DNA of 64,000 bases from NCBI GenBank assembly GCA_030544215.1, contig JARZZO010000012.1, positions 38,789,194-38,853,193 on the forward strand. Reading direction: 5' to 3'. Below, one piece after another: positions 37,401 to 47,250 of the stretch; the first letter of the stretch is position 1, and each line of letters opens with the position of its first letter. The translations under genes and the position numbers were made by a program. The notes below the pieces were generated by a model that was not told the DNA's origin, searched no databases, and saw only the letters and a list, made by a program, of their open reading frames with translations. Origin of the DNA: Zantedeschia hybrid cultivar. Lineage: Eukaryota > Streptophyta > Magnoliopsida > Alismatales > Araceae.

Positions 37401-38921
37401 GAAGACGTCGAGGTTCTCTTTCAGGAACTCGGCAAGTCTCTCGGCTTCAGTCTTCTCTAGGCCGGAGCCTATCATTAGCGTCCGACCTTCTCCTCCCGGA
37501 ACCGGAATAGTTGTAAGTTCCTCCCTCGGGGATGCTTCGGCCGAAGATTCGATTGAAAGGGATTCGGCCGCGGCCTTCCCTTTGACCGAGATCATGTAAC
37601 ACTGCCGAGCTGCATCCTGATTTCCCTTGGCTTCGCCAATTCCATGGCTGGTACGGAACTTCAGCTTCTGATGAAAAGATGAGGGTACAACTCCAATCCC
37701 GCCGATCAACCTTCGGCCAAAGATGGCGTTGTAGGCCGAGTCAACCTTGACAACGGCAAAATCCGTTTCGATGGTTAATTACCGAGGGGCCGTACCTAAG
37801 GTTACAGGGAGCTGGACGATGCCTTCTACTCGGCAAGGCGAACCATTAAAGCCGAATAGAGGTCCTCGGTGAGGCTTCATATCAGCCTCATTCAAACCCA
37901 TTTTTACAAAACAGTCGTAGAAAAGTACATTTGGGGCACTTCCATTATCAACAAAGATACGATGAACATCGTAATCTTTTATTACAGCATTTACAACTAA
38001 GGCGTCGTCGTGAGGAACCTGAATGTCGGTCAGATCCTCCTGGCCGAAGACGATGTCTTCTTGACGAGACCACTTCGGCTCGACGTGGACTACCGCTACG
38101 GTATCGTTGAGCCGACGACGCCTTGGCCCCTCTCCCGGTCCTCCGGATATCATCATAATTGACCCGGCACTGGGTCGCTGGTGTGATGCTTCTACCGAGG
38201 CCGAAGTGACCTTCGGCTGAGGTGGGGCTTCTTTATCCGAGAGTTGACGTTGCCTTGCTGCTTCAGGGACGTCCTGGTTCTGTCGTTGTTGAGGCTGCTC
38301 TCGTCGGTACTGTGGCAAACGGCCTTCTCTGATGAGACGATCAATCTCCTCCCGAAGGTGCCGGCATTCGTCAGTTGAATGGCCGATTTCCCGATGGTAC
38401 TCACAGTACTTGCGGGGGTCCCTTCGGCGGGGGTCAGTCTTGATGCGCTCTGGCTGTCGAAGCATACCTTTCACCTCCATGAGCATCCGGGAGGGTGGAG
38501 CTGGTAGCGGCAGATACCGCTGCTGCGGTTCCCGGCGCTTTTCTGGGTCCCATTCTTCCCTCCGGTATCGCTTGCGAGACGGCTCCTGATCTTCTGGGCG
38601 AGACCGAACCGGAGGGGTAGCCGCTGGTGATGTCTCGGCGGTATTCTTACCCTTGGACATCATCAAGGCTTCCCAGTTAATATACTTATGGGCCCGAGCC
38701 ACAAGGTCCTGGAAAGTGGAGGGATGGCGCTTCCCGATAGAGCTGACAAGCCCTTCGTCCATGCACCCACTGATTACGGCCGAGACCGCAATCGAACTAT
38801 CCAAAGTTTGGAATTTGGGCGACTTCGGCACAAAACTTGGTGAAATATTCTTGGAGGGTCTCGGTGGGTCCTTGCCGAATGGCCAGTAGGCTAGCCGAGG
38901 TTTAACACTGCCGAGTGGCAT
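34482..38921 (-). pseudogene. Element D gag C-terminus, protease, RT, two RNase H, integrase
   Basis: One minus-strand frame of 1480 codons with about ten stops. A basic gag C-terminus with YCEYHREIGHSTDEC (near 38400) precedes the protease (RIFVDNGSAPNVLFYD, near 37950). RT lies near 37300-36650 (VVMVPKKDGKWRMCVDFTNLNKA, FLDAYSGYQHI, YIDDML with YIDD at 36852-36863). The first RNase H follows (FSWTDECQSAF near 36540). A second, archaeal-type RNase H starts at about 35970 (RLYVDGSA, NNAAEYEALI, ADALSRL). The integrase has an HVHEG...C..C zinc finger near 35310, a core 35096-34674 (VDYFTKWVEAEP, SDNGKQF, HPQTNGQ) and a tail to 34482. The dual RNase H marks the Tat lineage. Most stops look like C-to-T or G-to-A changes at Gln, Trp or Arg codons. 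Confidence 0.9.
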
Positions 38922-39561
38922 CGTAAAATTGGTCGATGAATAGTTGGCCTAACTGTACTAGAGAGTGGATGGAATTGGGGGCCAACGTCTCGAACCAAGT
39001 CTGGGCTATTTTTTCAAGAGTAAGGGGGAAGAGACGGCAGCGGACTGCCTCGGAAACCACTAGGACCGAGAGGTAGGAATTGAACCTCTGGAAGTGGCAG
39101 ACCGGATCCGTCATTCTGTCATATAGAGGGCCTTTCGGTAGTTTAAAGTTGGGAGGTACCTCAATGGCCAGAAGCTCTGGTGAAAATGGAGTATGCTCCA
39201 AAATGGTGCTGGCGAGAGGCGCTCCGTATGGCAGAGACACCATTTGCTGCATTTCCTTCCTCATCGCCGTCAACCGCCGGTCCAAGTCCGGGGTGGTTGA
39301 AGTAGTGACCGAACGTCCTTCGGTCTTAGTCGGATGAAATTCGGACGAAGTATAGTCCTGCTCCGTCATGATGTAACTGGCACGAGGGGCTCGGGCAGGC
39401 GGCGCAAATGGGTCACTACGTGCCGTGGCGGCTTCGTCGGGGAAGGGCTGCGAGGGTGTCGGCTGCAGCCTCGTAGCTTGAGCAGGACAGAATGGGGGAG
39501 GCGGTACCTGCTGCGGGAGTAGACCCAGTAACCCCATATGCTGGGCGATGGCATACACCAT
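38902..39561 (-). pseudogene. Element D gag, N-terminal and core part
   Basis: The gag core encoded on the minus strand carries a proline-rich start, then PPNFKLPKGPLYDRMTDPVCHFQRFN, CRLFPLTLEKIAQTWFETL and LGQLFIDQFYDATRQC, the usual Gypsy gag fold. It overlaps the following frame by 20 bp and is separated from it by a -/+1 frameshift near 38910, so gag is broken in the middle. The start codon is uncertain: the true start may be further upstream near 39789, where an open MSHRLVTRRSGQDEAE-like frame begins. Confidence 0.8.
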
Positions 39562-39806
39562 ATCTCACAAAGGTGCCAAGGAAGTAATAGTGGCGGCCAG
39601 CGTCGCCACCAGTTGCTGAAGCTCTTCCACCCGGTTGTCCCTAGGAGCGACGGACTCCGATATGACAGGGAGGGCAGACCCTTGAGGAAGAACAGATGGG
39701 GCACCTTTGGAGTGGAGTGTCAGCGCCGGAGTTGCTCGCGTCTCCGCTTCGTCTTGTCCGGATCGTCTGGTCACCAGACGATGAGACATGACTTCTCGCT
39801 AGTTTC

Positions 39807-39821
39807 CCACAGACGGCGCCA
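39807..39821 (-). promoter_or_regulatory. Primer-binding site of D
   Basis: The minus strand reads TGGCGCCGTCTGTGG two bases after the 5' LTR end. This is the primer-site form commonly seen in Tat/RIRE-type Gypsy elements. Confidence 0.8.
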
Positions 39822-40447
39822 CGTGATGTTGCCGAAGCTTATCACGGTCGGATTCCGAGACTGGAACCCGAAATTGGATCAGATCAATGAAGAGGACCGA
39901 CGGGGATCCGGGACGAGACGAGGGCAAAGACGGGGCCGAGGATCCGAAGCCGAGAGGTACCCGGGTAAAGGCTCGCCCGGGGCGAAGCCGAGACTCCTTC
40001 AGTCGAGGCGGATCGGCCGGCGAACGGCGTCGAGACCGGGGGGAGAAAATCCGAGGCCGGTGGTCGAGACCGACTCAAAGAGGTCGACGAAGATTCAAAC
40101 CGAAGCCCTTGCAGAAGGAGGAAGAAGAAGAGCCGGTCAATAGAAGTCCCGGGCTTCGGCCCAAGAGAACCCCCTCCGACGACTAAGTTAGCTTCTGAAG
40201 AAGATTCGATTCAGAAGGGAAAGAAGAAGAGGCAACTTTAATGCTTTTGGACTATTGTCCTTGGTCCAGAAGACATACCTTTAGGTAATAAATAGCCTTG
40301 TATTTATAGCAGAGGGTAGAGGTTGCTTAATGGTGGCAGCCGATATAAGACTATGTTTTGGGTTTACTGATAAACCGCCATAGCGCCTAACCCTCCCACC
40401 GGAGTGGGCCGGATATGGCTACTGGGCCGAAGGAGGGGGGGCCGCTG

Positions 40448-41778
40448 TGTAGACACGCTAATTTTGATATCATTTCGAGTAAATTTCATATCATACAATA
40501 ATGCCTCGAAATGGTCTGATAATTAATCATTAATTAATTTTTATTAATCTTTTTAAGTGTCGGGTTTAACAGATGTGTTTAAGTTAATCAATTGAATTGA
40601 TTTTAGCTCAAATTTGAGTTAAAATATGAAGAAATCTAAAAGACGTCTACCCAAGTGGACGCCATTTAGACTTTATTCTTATTTTAGCGATTAAATTTGA
40701 ATTTTAATTAATTAATTAATTAACTAAAAGGCGTCTGGTAATGTCGACGCGTTTTAGGTTTCCTAGGCTGTTTCTACTTCCCCTCCGGATGTTTATCCTT
40801 ATCTTAATTAATCTAAAAGACGTCTACACAAGTGGACGCGTTTTACCCAATAAAGATAAAGATAAGTTTTTCCGGATATTTATCCTTATCTTAATTAATC
40901 TGAAAGGCGTCAGCCATGATGGACGCGTTTTAGATAATTACAGATAAAAATAAATCAACTAGTATTTATCTGTCGGTTAAGATGGATAAATTCAGAGTTT
41001 TTCAATGTTAATCTCGAACGCAAGAAATGCCTATAAATACCCTGCATGTTGAAGAGTAAAAAAAAAAAAAAGAAGAAGAGAATTGAGTTGAGTCGAGCCA
41101 TAGCGTTATAGCGAGTTGAAGATCGAAGCAACAACGTCGGAACGCCGGAGCGCTGCCATTTCCAGAAGTCGGCGTCCCTTTCAAGATCTTCATCCTTTCA
41201 GAGCTTCAACCGATTGGGCATAAGTTTTTCATTACTGCATTTGCATTTTTCATCTTCATTAGTTTCATTCTTCATATTCACTTCATGCAAACACACACCA
41301 CAGCATAATCTTTCAAAAACCTACTTGACTAAAGGGGTTTCAAAGCCATTAAACAAGTGAGTTTGCTGTTTTAAATATGCTTAACATCATGATTAGTTCA
41401 GATATTGCTTCCACTTAAATTCTCATCATAATTCTTCGTTTTCTGTTTCTGTCTCTGCTGCACTCAACAACAACAAGAAATCAAAAGGGGAAATCAAGCA
41501 CAAAGCCAGAAAGATTTCTGGACGATCCTCCATCTCAAATTCAACAGCAAGAACAAAAAAGCAAAGAAATGGCTCTCTTTCTTCAGCCGGCTGAGGAAGG
41601 GGAACCAATGACTCAATCTTCCGCGTTTGAACAGGTAGGCGATCATATCTCTTTTGAAACTTTTTAGTTAAAAGTTTCTGGCGATCACTGCACTTTAGTT
41701 GTTGTTTTTAATTGGTTATTTTACACTAAACAACATAGATATTTCATGTTAATCACACGGTCATTCTAAGCACCTACA
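40448..41778 (+). mobile_element. Solo LTR of the X family
   Basis: TGTAGACACG...CACCTACA, 1331 bp, flanked by the duplication CGCTG (40443-40447 and 41779-41783). It has no internal region, so unequal recombination between two LTRs has removed the rest. It has a four-dyad array (40643-40926), a TATA box (TATAAATA, 41032-41039), an A run (41060-41072), the block AGCCGGCTGAGGAAGGGGAA (41583-41602) and a GT splice donor at 41635. It is the best-preserved X LTR here and defines the ends of the family. Confidence 0.93.
40643..40926. repeat. Four-dyad array, period about 88 bp
   Basis: Sites start at 40643, 40731, 40820 and 40907 (spacing 88, 89, 87). Two are exact GCGTC-N10-GACGC (40731, 40907) and two have ACGTC as the left arm. 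Between sites, TCCGGAT.TTTATCCTTATC and TTAATTAATCT blocks recur, so the array is a diverged tandem repeat. It lies 100-390 bp upstream of the TATA box. Confidence 0.9.
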
Positions 41779-41943
41779 CGCTGTTAGGCCGGATGCCGCT
41801 TAGTGGGCTGAAGCCAACTGGGTCGAGGGCCGCTGGGCCGCTGATGGGCCGAAGGCTGCCAGTGGGCCTCTTACTGTTAGCGCTGTTGGGCTGATCCCAA
41901 CGTTTGGGCTGTTTTAATGGGCCGAATCGGATTCTCCCCATCA

Positions 41944-42713
41944 CAACCCAACCAAAAATAAAATTATTAATTTGGGTAGGACTGGGCTTGAGCTGACCCA
42001 TCGTGGCCAATTTATTATAAATTAATATAGTATCTAAATCACTAATTTTTACATATTAATCCCTCCAAATTAACAATATTAATCTAACAAACAATATTTG
42101 CTATGACTACATATTAATCTAACCAGAAATATTTGTTGCGACTACCATTTGGACAACAATCGAGCAGGAGACATTTCTTTTTTTGTTTTTACTTCAATAT
42201 CATTGTATTCCCATAGCTTTTAAAGAACAAAAGATTAATCTTTTCATCTAATGGGTCATCTAATGTGTCGTAAAATAGTACAAAAAATGTCGTAACTTTT
42301 CTGTATGTTTGTTTGGAGTGCCATAACTCATTTCAAAATAGAAATAATTATAAAATATAAGAATTTATTTTCATTAATTTCAAAATCGAAAATCAATGAA
42401 AATAAATTCTTTTGAAAGTAGGTGATTTCAAAATCAAAGAATTTATTTTCATTGATTTCAAAATCAAAGATCTCGATTTGATTTTACAGCATCTTATAAT
42501 GCACCAAAGTGCCATGCACCAAACAAAAGCTTTAAAGTAAAACTAATATTAAAATCTAATTGTGAATACCAATCCACAATTTAGCAAAGACAACATCAAA
42601 TGCATCAAGTTGCATCTTTTGTTAATCACAAACTCTGCAAAATATTTCAATCACTACAACTTGGCTCAACAGTGCCACATGAAAAAACTATGCAATTACA
42701 AACAACTATGTAT
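41944..42713. other. Flanking DNA between elements D and X1
   Basis: Starts with the right target duplication CAACC of D (41944-41948). AT-rich, no gene seen. It holds a hairpin-like inverted repeat with 17-bp arms at 42359-42375 and 42395-42411, plus a third direct copy of the arm near 42438-42454. Confidence 0.6.
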
Positions 42714-43908
42714 TGTGAGTGCTCAATTTGGGTGTATGATTATCATGATTAAAGTGTTGTTTAATGACAATAAAATAATTAAAAATTAACATGTGATCGT
42801 TAGAAACTTTTGACTAAAAAGTTTCAAAAGAAAAGTTTGACCGCTTACCTGTTTGAAACGGGGGAGATATGGATGTTCTTGATTCCCTCTCTTCAGCCGG
42901 CTGAAGAAAGAGAGCCCTTCTTACTCTAGTTCTTACTTAATTTGGGGATCGTCCTTTTCGCTCTAGGATTTCTTCTTTTCCTGATCTTTTCTTTAATCCT
43001 TTGATGCTCCTTTGTACCTTGTAAAGAATGAGATGAAAAGGAAGGAGAAAAGCTAATTAGAACTAAACAAGGATAGCATCTATTCTAACAAGATTATTGA
43101 TCATGCAATCAGAATAAGAAACTCACTTGTTTGATATTTGTTTAAACCCCTATAGCATGTATGGGATTGAAAATATGAGTATATGAGTGAGTGTGTGAAG
43201 AGCATAAAGTGGTAAATGTGATTATATGAATATGATGATGAAATTAAGATGAAAGCATACAAGAACACTAAAGAAGAAGGAAGATTAGATGGCCCCTTGA
43301 AGCCTTGGGTCTTGTTTAATCTTGAAGGATGAAGAGTTGACCACGTTTAAGTATTCTTGGAAACCGCAGCGCTCCGATCCTTTTTCCGAATCTTTTCTTA
43401 ACCTTTTCGAACTCTTTTTAGTGACCAACCTCTTCTAATGATCAAGGGCTTGGATTTATATAGAGCTAGTGTTAGACGCCTTTCACTTGCCTCCGCGGCC
43501 ACTTATAGATCAACTTGAAAGAGTTTGAAGCCAATCCAACAAGGGAAACAAGAAAATCTCGGCCAAATCTACCTGTAATTAACTAAATCGTGTCACCCTA
43601 TAGAGACGTGTTTTAGCTAAATTAAAGCTAATGATAGGGCGAAGAAGGAAACCGAAAGAAGTAGGAAACCTAAATGGTGTCGGGGTATCAAGACGTATTT
43701 TAGTTAATTAGGAAATTAATTAAAATTTGAATTAGAAATTGAAATGAATTAGGAGACCTAAACAGCGTCCACCAAGAGCGACGTCATTGAGACAATTAGT
43801 GCAGAAAATTAATAAAAGTTAATTATTGATTAAAAATTAGACTATTATGAGGTATTATTATATGATACGAAATTTACTCAATATAATGTCAAAGTTAGAG
43901 TGTCTACA
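42714..43908 (-). mobile_element. 3' LTR of element X1
   Basis: On the minus strand it begins TGTAGACACTCTAA and ends AGCACTCACA, collinear with the solo X LTR. It has three dyads (43590-43784), the splice donor CAG|GTAAGC (minus strand, GT at plus 42847-42848) and the GCCGGCTGAAGA block (about 42894-42910). It is preceded on the minus strand by AAGGTGGAGCAGC, the polypurine tract, as in X3. Confidence 0.8.
43590..43784. repeat. Dyad array in LTR X1
   Basis: Sites at 43590-43609, 43677-43696 and 43765-43784, spaced 87 and 88 bp, all with 10-bp centres. The arms have decayed mainly to GTGTC and GACGT, which is expected of CpG loss. Confidence 0.8.
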
Positions 43909-45236
43909 GCTGCTCCACCTTAGCATTGACTTTGTAAGGGAGTGAAATGAAATGGAATAGACTGAAAAGATGATGCAAAGGTGTGATAAAACACGCTTTC
44001 AACATCATATGATGGGAATCTTTCTTAAAAACAATCAATGAAATAACTCAAAGAGATCAATGGAAGCCAATCATGTCTGGATGAGGTAGACAAGGAAACA
44101 AAAGAAGGTCGATCAACTTCCTCGATTGGGAAGTACCCTAGGTCACAAATCCTGCAGGTTTCATCATGGGGAGCAGTTACCTACTAATGTAGAAGTACTG
44201 CAACTATGATGGATCTTAAAAGGAAACAAAACAATTTGAGATAAAGAGTAGATAGAATTCCAAAGATATATTCAAGAAAATCTCAAAGATAATTGAGAGA
44301 TCAATTTAGAATGGAATATTTCATATCACGTTGAGATTTATTAAATCAATGGTCTGAAATTTAATCAATAATTAATTCTTATCACAATAATTTCAAAGTC
44401 CTACATGATGCATGCTAGGCTAAAATGAAAAATAAAATAAAATAAAATATAAATTAATCAAGAATAATATTGTTAAACTGTCATTAATGAGTCAAGATAC
44501 CAATTCTGCAATACAGTGCTAAGCCGAAGCTCGTTTATCCACGCACTGTTTTTACAAAAGTGGAACCATCGTCCCCATCAATTAACAATCTAACGACTTA
44601 TCCATGCGATTAAGACCCCTCTGGAATTATCACAGTTTTTATTGAAGGGGAACACAAATTCCAGTTTCATCAAAACCACAAGGTCCTTGATGTACTTTAA
44701 TAAGTATTTATCATATAATAATGCTAATGCAATCAATTACATAATGGAATACAGAGATAGAGATAAAGATAACCATCTTTTTAGCCACAATCAGGACTCA
44801 TGAATTCCCACAGTGAGATCTTTTTGAGGTTTTTAGCTTTATTATCACTCCTTTGAATTTCCTTCACTCAGAAATCATCAGTAATTTCAAGCAAATATTC
44901 AATTCAGCATCTAACATGGATAAACATGGAATTTCAAGTAAATAACAGGAAAATCATGAAACGCGTCGTGTCGAGCCGATGTCATTTGAATGACGTCGCT
45001 GATCTAAGGCGCCTTTTAAGTCGCAGAAACATATTTCCCTATGTTCTATCCGGACTCCAATTCTTTTCAATGCATATCCCTTCTCCAATCTGGAAAAGAC
45101 TCTTCAATCTCGCAAATCTCTCTACATAAGCTTCCTCAACTTATATTAAGACAAATCAATATACAAACTAGAGATTAAAGCAAGGGATTCTCTCCAAAAC
45201 TCAAGAACAATCAAGATTTCAAGAGAAAAATGCTCA
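43909..45236 (-). mobile_element. 3' internal region of X1, also promoter side of its antisense gene
   Basis: Homologous in the opposite direction to 3860-5210 of X3 (for instance the block ending TATGTAATTGATT and the CAATGCTAAGGTGG.GCAGC tract). It has a dyad pair at 44963-45012 about 230 bp before the ATG at 45237 on the plus strand. The TATA box seen in X3 is here decayed (CTACATAAGC, about 45122-45131). No sense protein. Confidence 0.65.
44963..45012. repeat. Dyad pair upstream of the X1 antisense gene
   Basis: 44963-44982 (GCGTC...GATGT) and 44993-45012 (ACGTC...GGCGC), offset by 30 bp. Counterpart of 4090-4139 in X3. Confidence 0.75.
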
Positions 45237-45712
45237 ATGTTGAAGAAAAAGATGGATTCTTCAAGCAAGAGGATGAGAAAAACACTTGAGAAGATTTCTG
45301 TGGTCAAAGATCATCTTAGCGGGAGAGATCCTAACCTACAGGTAAGTCAATCCCTTTTCTATTCAATTCTATTTCCATGTTCTTCATTGTTCTTCATGTT
45401 CTTCAATAGAATTTTTCTAAACTTTCTTTTTTCTAGGAATATCCTTTCTTCCCTAGTCCAAGAAGTTTTTCTTCACTCCCTTGGATCCAAAAGCTCGTGA
45501 ACAAGATAAATATATCCATGCAATCATATATTTCCAAGTAGCATATCCAAGGATTAATCATTTATGGTAAACACTATAAAAGCATGAGCATGGATTGGGC
45601 GGCTATGGGGGATTTGGTTGAGTTGTGGCATCCACAAACTTATACTTTTCTATTCACCATGTTTGAAGCCACCATCCTTCTTGAAAAAATCGAACTCCTA
45701 TCGGGCCTTCCT

Positions 45713-47236
45713 TGTTGGATTTTCACGGGTTTCTCCGGATCGCTCGCGCAACGGAAAATAAAAATAAAACAGCGATCCGTTTTCCCGTTTCGAAAAAACT
45801 AAAATAACGATTATCGAATAATCGATTCTCACTGTGTGCGAATCTGCAACTGTTCGATTCCGTCGGTGCGACACCGCAAGCCGTGCAAGCGCCCGGCCTC
45901 TAGCGAAGTCCGCACGATTCTCCTCACGATGGATATCCTCGCGTTCCTCGTTCTTCGCAGCCCACGAAACCTTCGCCGGTGGCCGCAACGATCGCCGTAA
46001 CGTGCAGACGATTTCCCGTCAAACGGGATTCGGAGAAGCGGCGGAGCAAATCTGGATTTGTCTGGACGCCAGAGAGAGAGAGAAACAAGGGAGGGGCGGC
46101 TCAGCCCGTTCGCTATGTTTTATACTAACCGCGCGGTTTTTCATAAAAATCTCCGGTTTGTATAAAACCCACTTATTTATCCATCGCCTTGAAAATCATT
46201 TGTGTGTGACCCTCTAGGCCCAAGTACGAGTCCAGTTAATGGCCCAACAAGCCCAGTGACTCCTCACTGGCTTTATTAATCAATTAATAATCCTTTATTA
46301 ATTAATTAATCAATCGAATTGATGTCGCACATCGAATTCGACCGGACCTCCGATCACGTTGGGTGCCAAGCAACACCGCGTGAACCCGGAAGGTATTGGG
46401 GTTAAGTAACCCACTCTTGGAACCTTTCCGCCGACAGTTACCGCGTGGATATAATTCTTCATTCGTACAATGCTCTCGAGTCAACTCAGGGCATGGCGAG
46501 CTGTCAAACCCTAACCAGTCGACTCACTTGGATTGGCTGCCGCTGATGAATATCGGAAAACTCCTTTCCCGATATTATCGTCCGCCCTGGCCAGGAACTT
46601 TCGCGCATCCTTCCTAGAGCATTCTCTCTCTAAGTACCGAGAGCGAATGATTCCTTATTGACATACAATTCCCTTCGACGGTATTCCACTGCACCCAATC
46701 CTTGGCGTATTAGAATCCCGTGGCTAGAGATTCGTAAACCAAGGTCAAAGCACAGAAGTCCACCGCCAAGGTGTCCTTGGTGTCTCAGGTCCGAGGACCA
46801 TCCACGCAACTGCGACAATAGAATCAAGCTGGTTGACAGTGAGGTACAATCCCATCCAGCGATTCAGTCGGATTAGTTCAGTGAACTCATTCTCCAATGA
46901 GCACCTACATATTCGCCTTAGTGTCTCCACACAAGTGACTTATGAGATCAGTCACCCTCATCATATGAGCAGGAGTAATCTGTACTAGTCTAACCGGATA
47001 TCCGATGTCCTTCTCTGATATCCTCCGACTAGGAACAACTAAGAATATGTATGTTTAAGTGATCAGTCTCATTAATATGATATCATCATAATCTGATCAC
47101 TATAGCACATATTCACGGACTTCATTATGAAACGATAATTAATGCGATTTACACATAATGAATATTATGTCATTTTATTAATAAATGAACGAGATTTACA
47201 TAGTCAGATTGACTTGTAGGCCACCTAAAACTAACA
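45713..47236 (-). repeat. 3' LTR of Copia C1
   Basis: 1524 bp, collinear with 53497-55032 and with the C2 LTR at 5955-7482. Compared with the 5' LTR it lacks a short stretch around 46100 (against 53880-53905). Confidence 0.88.
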
Positions 47237-47250
47237 ATCCCCCACTTGGA

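Larger units (their letters stand above)
19932..41943 (-). mobile_element. Element D: Tat-lineage Ty3/Gypsy with nested insertions
   Basis: A complete but dead element on the minus strand. Both LTRs have TGATG/CATCA ends, and it is flanked by the duplication CAACC (19927-19931 and 41944-41948). Order on the minus strand: 5' LTR (39824-41943), primer site, gag, protease, RT, RNase H, a second RNase H, integrase, a 69-bp tandem repeat, a gene in antisense, polypurine tract, 3' LTR (19932-20810). Two RNase H domains and a 3' antisense gene are features of the Tat lineage. It holds two later guests: Copia B (23797-33174) and a solo X LTR (40448-41778). Without them and their duplications it is about 11.3 kb. 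Confidence 0.9.
39824..41943 (-). repeat. 5' LTR of element D, with an inserted solo LTR
   Basis: It starts TGATG and ends CATCA (plus-strand view). Sequence left of 40443 and right of 41783 joins into the same order as the 3' LTR, with only the GCTG/TTAGGCC junction altered. Without the guest it is 784 bp. Confidence 0.85.
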
